From: Sepiola atlantica
Taxonomy: Eukaryota; Mollusca; Cephalopoda; Sepiida; Sepiolidae
DNA length: 64,000 bases
Direction: 5' to 3'
NCBI GenBank assembly: GCA_963556195.1
Contig: OY744551.1
Coordinates: 11,499,096-11,563,095 of the forward strand
In this document: positions 34,090-42,393 of the stretch, in pieces
Numbering within the stretch: position 1 is the first letter of the stretch
Layout: every line of letters starts with the position of its first letter
Program-made: the position numbers and the translations under genes
The notes under the pieces: model-generated
Told to the model about the DNA's origin: nothing
Databases searched by the model: none
Seen by the model: only the letters and a program-made list of their open reading frames with translations

Positions 34090-35185
34090 TTAATAAAATT
34101 AAGGAAAAAATAAACCTAAGTCTGTGGGGCAATACTAACTCAGTCCTAAATTGGTTCCATAACATACAAGATAAACACAGATGCAAATTCACACAATTAG
34201 ATATAGTAGACTTCTACCCATCCATTACAAAAGACACCCTAGATAAGGCCTTAACATTTGCACTTTCACACACAAATATCAGTCAACTAGAAAGGGACAC
34301 AATACTGCAAGCAAGACAAACCCTTCTCTTCTTCGAGGGAAGGGCTTGGGTTAAAAAATCAAACCCAGAGGACCCATTTGATGTTGCAATGGGGGCCTAC
34401 GACAGTGCAGACATCTGTGACTTAGTCGGCTTGCTTATATTAGATACACTCCAAAATAAATTTCCAGACCATTTCTTTGGTCTCTATAGAGATGACGGAC
34501 TTTGTCTGTCACGCAACCACAACGGAAACACATTAGATAGATTTAGAAAAGAATTAACAAACACCTTCCATAATCTCGGCTTCAAAATCACCATTAAAAC
34601 AAATTTAGACCAAGTAAACTTCCTAGATACCACACTGAACCTTAAAAACAATACACACAAACCTTTCCACAAACCCAATGAAACACTCCAATACATACAC
34701 AAGGGATCCTGCCACCCCCCACCATCTTTAAAAATTTAGTCAATAACATTAGCCAAAGAATTTCAAACCTCTCATCCAGTCCCGAAATTTTCAACCAAGC
34801 AGCACCATATTACAACAAAGCGCTCCGCGACAGCGGGTTCAGAGAAGAAATCTCATACACCCCCAACCGAGACCAACCACGGGGGACCCGCAATAGAAGG
34901 AGATCGGTGATCTGGTTTTCCCCACCCTATTCGACCAATACCAAAACAAAGGTAGGCCAACTTTTCTTCAAACTACTCGACAAACACTTCCCACCCACAA
35001 ATGAATTACACAAACTTTTTAACAGAAATTATGTTAAGGTCAGCTATTCCACTGCCCCTTCAATAAGAAAAATTATCTCTGCAGAACCCAAAACAATTAC
35101 AAACGCAGGCTGCTCATGCCAAGACAAAAACAACTGCCCCCTGGAGGGAAATTGCAATGGTCTGACCGATTCACATAATGTCTAA
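34090..35185 (+). pseudogene. Penelope-like element copy A: RT plus zinc motif, GIY-YIG lost
   Basis: Open from 34098 to 34739: LSLWGNTNSVLNWFHNI, then CKFTQLDIVDFYPSITK (RT motif with catalytic Asp), FDVAMGAYDSADICDL, and GLYRDDGLCLSR with the YxDD-type pair at 34485-34496. A frameshift near 34725 moves to a second frame, which continues NLVNNISQRISNLSSSPEIF, VIWFSPPYS, and the cysteine motif CSCQDKNNCPLEGNC (about 35108-35155) that precedes the GIY-YIG nuclease in PLEs. A stop follows at once, so the nuclease is missing. The N-terminus is also lost at the junction with repeat R. PLEs reverse-transcribe from a nicked target and pair RT with GIY-YIG endonuclease. Same subfamily as copies B and C but diverged. 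Confidence 0.9.
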
Positions 35186-35769
35186 CTAACCCCCCCTCTA
35201 CTAATATAAACACAATAAAAACGAACAAACACCTCATTAACCTATATCTACTTAAATTTCAAGAGCAAAAACTCCGACCTTCACAAAAACACAAAAATAT
35301 TTAATTTATTTATCAGTCACTAGATTACTCTACAAATCCATTTAAACAAACTATATCCACATAAATTCCAAGAGCAAAAACTTCAACTTTCACCAAAATA
35401 CAAAAATGCAAAAATATTTAATTTATTTATCACCCACTAGATTAATCTACAAACCCATTATAACAAACTCAAACATTCCATATTTCCAACTAAGTTACCT
35501 CCCTTAGATCCGAATTTCTTCATTAAAATCACTCCAATCTGGGGAAAAAAATTTTAACACATTAACGATTTTTTAGAACGCATACCTTCAAAAATATAAC
35601 GGCTAATGATACAAATTCATAATTTGGATCACGGGAATTTCAGAGAAACCCTTTTTTTTTTTTTGTTTTTAATTTTTAATTTTTAATTTTTAATTTTTAA
35701 TTTTTAATTTTTATTTTTAATTTTATTTTTTATTATTATTATTTTTTAATCTTTAAATTTATTTTTAAC

Positions 35770-35848
<79 letters not shown>

Positions 35849-36169
35849 TTATGTTTTTATTCTTTCTATTTTTTTTTTCTGTTTTTTTTTTTTTTTTTTT
35901 TTTTTTCTGTCTTTCTCTCTCACTCTTTTTTATTCTCTACATTTTTTATTCTCTCTATATTTTTTTATATATTTTTTTATTCTTCTTTTTTTTATTCTTC
36001 TTTTTTATACTCTCTCTCTTTTTTATTCTTTTATTCTTAGTATTGAAATGTTTTTATATATATATATTTTTTTATATTTATTTATTTATATATATATTTT
36101 TTCATATATATATTTTTGATTTTTTATTTTTTTATCCCCCTTTTTTATTCCCTTTAATCTTGAATTCCC
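35186..36169. other. AT-rich 3' region with a ~115-bp direct repeat, (ATT)n and T-rich tracts
   Basis: AATTTCAAGAGCAAAAACT and AAATATTTAATTTATTTATCA recur in order at about 35253-35325 and 35363-35435. Then come TTTTTAATTTTTAA repeats (35670-35745), (ATT)n at 35771-35850 and T-rich DNA. No genes; long Phe-rich frames are composition artefacts. Confidence 0.7.
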
Positions 36170-36385
36170 TCGTGTTTTAAATCTCAACGGTCTTATTACA
36201 CTAAATTCAAATTTAAACAAACACACACAAAACACTGAGCAAATAACGCGTCCCAACAAGAGTGTCATGTGACCTCACATTACCAAAACAGATGACAACA
36301 GAAGCTGAAGAGAGCCGGATGGGTAAGACCTTCCGTGCTTGAAACCGACGGTACGAATGTTGTACTAATTTTTCTGTACCAGAAT
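36170..36385 (+). repeat. family X repeat, third copy
   Basis: Shares AATAACGCGTCC, ACAGATGA.AACAGAAGCTG and the terminal GTACTAATTTTTCTGTACC with 33400-33617. It is followed by (TA)n at 36398-36454 and the left PLE arm. Confidence 0.85.
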
Positions 36386-36391
36386 AAATAA

Positions 36392-36397
<6 letters not shown>

Positions 36398-36454
<57 letters not shown>
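36398..36454. repeat. (TA)n microsatellite
   Basis: TA run between family X copy and the PLE arm. Confidence 0.95.
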
Positions 36455-36456
<2 letters not shown>

Positions 36457-36975
36457 GTATTTCTTAATTGGGAGAGTTTCCCAGCAGAGTGCTCAATTAT
36501 TAATGCAAAAGTAAAATTAACTAAATAATTAATAAGAGCATGATATTTATTAATATTAAATAAAGTGTTACAACAACATCCGGACCAAGGTTTCAGATCC
36601 GAGAAAATCGGACCTTCATCAGCGGAGTCGTATAGCTTAATGAGTGAGAACAACCGCCAGGAATTTCAAAATATTGTCCGTTGGAAAGATGGAACACTTT
36701 CAGATTTAAAATTGTCACGTGCGTGGAATATTTGTAGTTAGTTATGGAAAAGTTTCAGATCAAAACAACAGCAACGCTGTACATTGAAAAAGCAAGAAAT
36801 TCAATGGGAATAACGTTAACAGTTGGACAGATGGTAACTTAGCATGTTTAAATTGTCACGTGCGTGGAATTACGTAGCCCGTTATGGAAAGTATTCAAAT
36901 TTAACTAATAGAGACGCTATATATGTTATCGAAAGCAATTGGAGATAACGTTAAAAATATAAATAAATTTATATT
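36454..36975 (-). repeat. left ~520-bp inverted arm of PLE B (terminal repeat with hammerhead)
   Basis: Reverse complement of 39515-40035 with few differences; shared words include CAGCAGAGTGCTCAATTATT, CACGTGCGTGGAAT and AAGCAATTGGAGATAACGTT. It contains the minus-strand hammerhead at 36571-36632. PLE copies usually carry such long terminal repeats in direct or inverted arrangement. Confidence 0.95.
36571..36632 (-). ncRNA. hammerhead ribozyme, type I, minimal stem III (intact core)
   Basis: Minus strand: stem I ACGAC..CCG, CTGATGA (36616-36622), stem II GGTCCGA/TCGGATC with one wobble, GAAA, stem III ACC-TT-GGT, cleavage C, stem I CGG..GTTGT. All core bases are conserved. Very short stem III is typical of PLE hammerheads. 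Confidence 0.85.
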
Positions 36976-37566
36976 AAGTTAAAAATTATATTGAAATAAT
37001 ATGCTAATGTAATAATATATTTCTAAAAATATTAAATAATAAATCATTAAAAATAAAACTTATAATTAAATAAATAGTAGTCACACCATTTATAAAATTA
37101 TGAAGTCGTAATAGTACTAATCATAAAAAAATTAAGGTACTAATAATAAAAGGGGGGGAGATAAAGAAAGATGAAAAAGAAAAATAAAGAAAAATAAAGA
37201 AAAATGAAGAAAAATAAAGATGAAATAAATACACTGTTAGATAAAATAAAGGATAACAAAATTGTGTAAAAATAAAAATAAAAGATAAAAGGCAAGAGAA
37301 GGAAAAATGGGGATATGGGGTACTCCACATTTGAAATTTTAAATTAGAATTAAAAATTTAAAAAATTAAAAAATTAAAAATTTAAAAACAGTTATATACA
37401 TAAATATAAAAAAACAATCCATAATTAAAACATGCAATAATAGAAATCAAGTTTAGGGCCACAGTCGGGATACCATACAGCTCAATCCGAAATTCGGAAG
37501 GCGAATTCATCATTGTGAAATCCAAAATCCTAAAAGTCCGTATTCTGGGTACTCTGCGGTTATGAC
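36976..37566. other. AT-rich 3' region of PLE B
   Basis: Non-coding A-rich sequence. The segment 37381-37485 is the inverse of 39392-39500 (GGGCCACAGTCGGGATACCA), giving a second, inner inverted pair around the PLE B coding region. Confidence 0.75.
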
Positions 37567-39390
37567 CTATGTATTTTGTTCTGCCCAATTTATCAGAAGT
37601 GCCTTTCTCCTGTGGATACAGTCCTTATATATATCCCCTTTTTTGTTTAGGCATATAATGTTAGGGTCATTGATGGTTCGCAAGATGTTATATTTTTCAG
37701 CATCGCAAAGTGCACAGCGGCCTGATATTGGGGAATATGGTTTTCGTCTTTCAATTAATTTCCAACTGATGGTAAAAGGTGCTCCCTCATCCTTTAGTTC
37801 CCATACACGGGCCCCTAAAGCTGTATTTACTCTATCTCTATATTTGAAGGTGTGCCTGTGGGCATATAGTCTTTGCTTAAACATGCCCTTTGTCATCCCA
37901 ATGTATATCTCCTTCTTGTCCGTTGGTTGTCTGGAAATGCTCGCCTCGTATACTATTGATGTTACTTTGCAGTTCCCATCCAAGGGGCATTGATCTCTGG
38001 TTGTACAGGAGCAGGCTGTATCCTCTATTGGTTTAGGTTCGGCTGTTATCATTTTCTTGATAGATGGGAAGCATGAGTAACTCGTTTTTATAGAGTTCCT
38101 GTTAAAACATTTGTGGAATTTGTGCTGTGGTGGGAAGTGTCTATCTAATAATTTGAGGAATGGTTTGGCCTACCTAAGTTTTGCAGTTTAGAGAAAAAGG
38201 AGGGGAGAACCAGATAATGTTCCTATTTCTGTTGCGGTTCCTAGTGTTACAGTGTTGGGTGGGCATATATGAAATTTTATCTTTGAATCCGCTCTTAAGG
38301 AGTGCCTCATTATAGTATGGCGCCGATTGTTCAAAAATTTCTCGGTTGGATGAGAGATCAGAAATTCTTCTACTGATGTTAGGGACCATATTCCTGAAAA
38401 TTGAGGGGGGTGACAGGAGCCCTTATTAATATAATGGAGCGTTTCGTTCGGTTTATGGAATGGAATGTGTGTATCGGCTGCTAGGTTTAGTGTAGTGTCT
38501 AGGAAATGTACTGTATTGATGTTTGTGTCAATGGTGATTTTTAAACCTAAACTAATAAAAAAATTTATAATGTCCTTCCTGAGTCTGTCTAGTGTGTTAC
38601 CATTGCTGTCTCTCGAGAGGCACAGTCCGTCGTCTCTGTATAATCCGAAAGAATGGTTGGGAAATTTGCATTCGAGTGAGTTTAAAATGAACAGACCGAC
38701 TAAATCGCAGACATCCGCACTATCATAGGCACCCATCGCCACGTCAAAAGGGTCCTCGGGGTTATATTTTTTCACCCATCTTTTTCCTTTGGAAAACAGT
38801 AAGGTTTGTCTGGCATGCATAATTGTTTCCAGTTCAAGCTCGCTGATATTTTTGTAAGTGGATGCAAAATTTAGTGCTTTATCTAGTAATTCTTTAGTGA
38901 TGGAGGGGTAGAAATCCACTATATCAAATTGGGTAAATTTGCATCTTTGTTTGTTTGGGATGTATTTGAACCAGTGTAGAACGGTGTTAGTATTGTCCCA
39001 GAGCCTGAGAATGGAATTAGCTTTAATTGTTTTAACAATATTTTTAATTATTATTTTGCTAGGCATGCCGATTTCGCTCTTTGCTGGGTTTATTAGTCTT
39101 CAAGTTGGTCTATTGGCAAAGTTTTCCGTATGGTCCTTCAAAGTGATAAAGGCTTTCCTCTCAGCTAAGAGGTTGGTCCTATATTCAATACCCAATTTCG
39201 TAGCCAGATCCGTAGCTTCTCGGTTGATATTTTGGTAGGTCCCTCGGTTAGCTAGTTGGTATTTCTCGGAGATAGTGTTGTTCGTCAGCAGGGATTTCTT
39301 TTCTGGTGTCATTCTGTATATATTGTTGGTTTTGTCCGAGAAGACCAGTGCATCCTTGCTACGTTTTAGGTTTTTGAATATATACAGAAT
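37567..39390 (-). pseudogene. Penelope-like element copy B: RT plus GIY-YIG endonuclease
   Basis: On the minus strand from about 39390: RSKDALVFSDKTNNIYRMTP, AFITLKDHTENFANRPT, an in-frame TGA (39100-39102), then RLINPAKSEIGMPSKIIIK, FDIVDFYPSITKELLDKAL, FDVAMGAYDSADVCDLVG and GLYRDDGLCLSRDSNG (YxDD-type). Frameshifts near 38390 and between 38175 and 38060 lead to ISDLSSNREIFEQSAPYYN and then 38052-37567, which has the CCHH-type zinc linker CSCTTRDQCPLDGNC and a GIY-YIG domain (EIYIGMTKGMFKQRLYAHRH, CALCDAEKYNIL). The N-terminus present in copy C is missing. It is flanked by 520-bp inverted arms carrying hammerheads. The RT copies RNA at a GIY-YIG nick; this copy is broken by one stop and at least two frameshifts. 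Confidence 0.92.
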
Positions 39391-39514
39391 GTCAGCTGTA
39401 TGGTATCCCGACTGTGGCCCTAAACTTGATTTCTATTATTGCATGTTTTAATTATGGATTGTTTTTTTATTTATGTATATAACTGTTTTTAAATTTTTGA
39501 ACAATCGGCGCCAT
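39391..39514. other. inner inverted partner of 37381-37485
   Basis: CTGTATGGTATCCCGACTGT through TTTAAATTTTT mirrors the far side of PLE B. Confidence 0.8.
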
Positions 39515-40035
39515 TAATATAAATTTATTTTTATTTTTAACGTTATCTCCAATTGCTTTCGATAACATATATAGAGTCTCTATTAGTTAAATTTGAATAC
39601 TTTCCATAACGGGCTACGTAATTCCACGCACGTGACAATTTAAACATGCTAGGTTCCCATCTGTCCAACTGTTAACGTTATTCCCATTTAATTTCTTGCT
39701 TTTTCAATGTACAGCGTTGCTGTTGTTTTGATCTGAAACTTTTCCATAACTGACTACGAATATTCCACGCACGTGACAATTTTAAATCTGAAAGTGTTCC
39801 ATCTTTCCAACGGACAATATTTTGAAATTCCTGGCGGTTGTTCTCACTCATTAAGCTATACGACTCCGCTGATGAAGGTCCGATTTTCTCGGATCTGAAA
39901 CCTTGGTCCGGATGTTGTTGTAACACTTTATTTAATATTAATAAATATCATGCTCTTATTAATTATTTAGTTAATTTTACTTTTGCATTAATAATTGAGC
40001 ACTCTGCTGGGAAACTCTCCCAATTAAGAAATACG
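39515..40035 (+). repeat. right inverted arm; terminal repeat upstream of PLE C
   Basis: Inverse of 36454-36975. It is in the same orientation as PLE C, directly upstream, so it also serves as the 5' terminal repeat of PLE C. Contains the plus-strand hammerhead at 39860-39921. Confidence 0.95.
39860..39921 (+). ncRNA. hammerhead ribozyme, type I, minimal stem III (intact core)
   Basis: Stem I ACGAC.CCG (39860-39868) with CGG..GTTGT (39909-39918), CTGATGA 39869-39875, stem II GGTCCGA/TCGGATC, GAAA 39897-39900, stem III of CC/GG plus the closing A-U with a TT loop, predicted cleavage after C39908. It lies about 245 nt upstream of the PLE C start codon. Confidence 0.85.
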
Positions 40036-40165
40036 GAATATAGCCCCCAGAAGGTCGTACAGTAGTATACTGACAACCCGACGGTCGAGCACTCTCGAGA
40101 GATTTACCCACACTACAGAAGCAAGCTTTATAGAGATTTTACACGACCAGAACAACTCACAGAGA

Positions 40166-41239
40166 ATGGAAAAATACACACTTAAATACTCGCCTAAAAA
40201 TATCCCGACGCCGAGTAATCAAGTATACACCAGAACCCTCCTTACTAAAATTGAAGAAGTCGCTAAAAAGATGAGATGGAAAATTTGGAATAGCAACAGA
40301 GAACAGCCATTAAAAGAATACTATGGCCTCAAATCCATTAAATACCCGAGCAAAATACAAGACTTGGATGAATTCGAAAAAGACCTGCTAGATATAATCC
40401 CGTCTTTGGTATTCCATAACCGACCAAATAACTTTCAACAGACTCTTAAAACAGACATCAGAAACCTAAAACGTAGCAAGGATGCACTGGTCTTCTCGGA
40501 CAAAACCAACAATATATACAGAATGACACCAGAAAAGAAATCCCTGCTGACGAACAACACTATCTCCGAGAAATACCAACTAGCTAACCGAGGGACCTAC
40601 CAAAATATCAACCGAGAAGCTACGGATCTGGCTACGAAATTGGGTATTGAATATAGGACCAACCTCTTAGCTGAGAGGAAAGCCTTTATCACTTTGAAGG
40701 ACCATAAGGAAAACTTTGCCAATAGACCAACTTGAAGACTAATAAACCCAGCAAAGAGCGAAATCGGCATGCCTAGCAAAATAATAATTAAAAATATTGT
40801 TAAAACAATTAAAGCTAATTCCATTCTCAGGCTCTGGGACAATACTAACACCGTTCTACACTGGTTCAAAGACATCCCAAACAAACAAAGATGCAAATTT
40901 ACCCAATTTGATATAGTGGATTTCTACCCCTCCATCACTAAAGAATTACTAGATAAAGCACTAAATTTTGCATCCACTTACAAAAATATCAGCGAGCTTG
41001 AATTGGAAACAATTATGCATGCCAGACAAACCTTACTGTTTTCCAAAGGAAAAAGATGGGTGAAAAAATATAACCCCGAGGACCCTTTTGACGTGGCGAT
41101 GGGTGCCTATGATAGTGCGGATGTCTGCGATTTAGTCGGTCTGTTCATTTTAAACTCACTCGAATGCAAATTTCCCAACCATTCTTTCGGATTATACAGA
41201 GACGACGGACTGTGCCTCTCTAGAGACAGCAATGGTAAC
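40166..41239 (+). pseudogene. Penelope-like element copy C: N-terminus and RT, cut off by the LTR element
   Basis: The best-preserved PLE 5' half. ATG at 40166 (AGAATGG) opens a frame to the LTR junction with a single in-frame TGA at 40733-40735. N-terminal part: YTRTLLTKIEEVAKKMRWKI, then LDIIPSLVFHNRPNNFQQTL and AFITLKDHKENFANRPT. After the TGA come RLINPAKSEIGMPSKI, CKFTQFDIVDFYPSITKELL and GLYRDDGLCLSRDSNGN with the YxDD-type motif at 41195-41206. At 41239 the sequence switches to the LTR of the next element; the rest of the RT and the nuclease are not found downstream. Copy B is its near-identical inverted relative and shares the TGA. Confidence 0.92.
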
Positions 41240-41391
41240 TGTGGTGTGAATGAGGAAAAAAGAAGAGAAAACAAGAACGACCGACCGCGTTTTTGCGTGG
41301 CTTACCTCGTGTGAAGAAGAAGGAAACAAGAATGGCCGACTTGTTTCTTTAAATGCCTACAGGGTGACTACGAGGTATGCAAATGAGATGC
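41240..41391 (+). repeat. 5' LTR (152 bp shared; probably truncated)
   Basis: Starts TGTGGTGTGAATGAGG and diverges from the 3' copy at 41392. No TATA or AATAAA lies inside the 152 bp, whereas the 3' copy has both further on, so the 5' LTR seems to have lost its R-U5 part and primer binding site by deletion. Confidence 0.8.
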
Positions 41392-41612
41392 TCCTGATTG
41401 GAAATGAAAGAGATAAAAGAGGAGTGATTGGGGGAGGAGGCAGAGAAAAGTTAGATTCCGAACAGAGAAGTTTGATCATAGGAGAAAAGTCGGATTCGTA
41501 GAGAGTGAAGAAAAACGTTGCAGAAATTCGTCTCGGAGTTGATAGAAAGCGGAAGTACGGCCAGCAGTGTTACGTATGCGACAAGCTATTTCGGCGCATC
41601 GAGCAAATTACC

Positions 41613-42344
41613 ATGGCTGAGTGGAGACTGAGCACTCACATGCTGAGACCCTTTACTGGGGAGGGTGACCTGATTAAGTGGCTGGAGAAATTAAAGATGG
41701 TGGCGAAGCTGCAAAAGATAGAAGATGTGGTCACCCTGCTGCCGCTATACTTAGAGGGGGAAGCCCTCACAATTTACCAGCAGATGCGAGATGAAGACAA
41801 GGAAGACTTTGCCTCAGTGGAGCAAAGGCTGAAATTGGCCTTCGCTGAGGGCCCATTCGAAGCACTTGGTAAGCTTTCCAGTTTGAGGTGGACCGGCGAG
41901 TCGGTTGACGTCTTTGCGGCAGAGATCAGGAGACTGGCAGGGTTGGCTGGTTACGTGGGGAGGAGCCTGGAGATGACGGTAAAGCTGTACCTAGTTAACG
42001 GCTTCCCAGAGGAAATCTCTACGAACATGCAGAGAATCACTGGGATCCATACTATGGAAGTGGACGATCTCTTGGTTCACGCCAGAGTCCTAGTGAAAAA
42101 TGTTAAAAGCCCGATCGTGGCTGCAGCTGTGGGTGGAAATATGTGCACGAGGCCTCACTTGAATGAGAGGCAGCCGGCGAGGCGACAGGAGGGGAGACCT
42201 GCAATCAAGTGCTTCCGGTGCCAGAGCCCTCATCTGATCAAAGACTGCAAAGAGCCGAGACCGGGGATCACGTGCTACCGATGTGGACAAGTGGGGCACC
42301 TTAGCCGCTATTGTGTTGCTGCACGGCACCAGGGAAACGAGTGA
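41613..42344 (+). CDS. gag: Gag-like capsid/nucleocapsid protein of the LTR retrotransposon
   Basis: 243 residues from ATG 41613, chosen over the open frame reaching to 41505 because it is the first ATG and has a strong context (TTACCATGG). The central part (MLRPFTGEGDLIKWLEKLKM, then LPLYLEGEALTIYQQM and LVNGFPEEI) is a retrotransposon Gag capsid domain. The C-terminus has two zinc knuckles: CFRCQSPHLIKDC (CX2CX3HX4C, one residue short) and canonical CYRCGQVGHLSRYC (CX2CX4HX4C), which bind the genomic RNA. It packages RNA into cytoplasmic particles. The frame is uninterrupted. It ends with TGA at 42342-42344, just after a slippery heptamer that should feed a fraction of ribosomes into pol. 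Confidence 0.9.
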   Translation: MAEWRLSTHMLRPFTGEGDLIKWLEKLKMVAKLQKIEDVVTLLPLYLEGEALTIYQQMRDEDKEDFASVEQRLKLAFAEGPFEALGKLSSLRWTGESVDVFAAEIRRLAGLAGYVGRSLEMTVKLYLVNGFPEEISTNMQRITGIHTMEVDDLLVHARVLVKNVKSPIVAAAVGGNMCTRPHLNERQPARRQEGRPAIKCFRCQSPHLIKDCKEPRPGITCYRCGQVGHLSRYCVAARHQGNE

Positions 42345-42393
42345 AGGGGAGCTATTGCGCCAGTGGTTACCCCTTCTGTGCGGAGATGGCGCA
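42332..42393 (+). promoter_or_regulatory. -1 ribosomal frameshift signal: slippery heptamer plus H-type pseudoknot
   Basis: G GGA AAC (42332-42338) sits in the gag frame exactly as X XXY YYZ, six nt before the end of the gag stop codon. After a 4-nt spacer, stem 1 is GAAGGGG (42343-42349) with CCCCTTC (42370-42376), and stem 2 is TGCGCCA (42356-42362) with TGGCGCA (42387-42393). Both are perfect 7-bp helices and interleave as a pseudoknot. A -1 slip puts ribosomes precisely into the pol frame. Confidence 0.9.

Noticed and set aside
41250..41501. 83-codon ORF across the 5' LTR and leader
   Set aside because: Lies mostly in LTR sequence, has no motif and its start copy recurs in the 3' LTR; a by-product.
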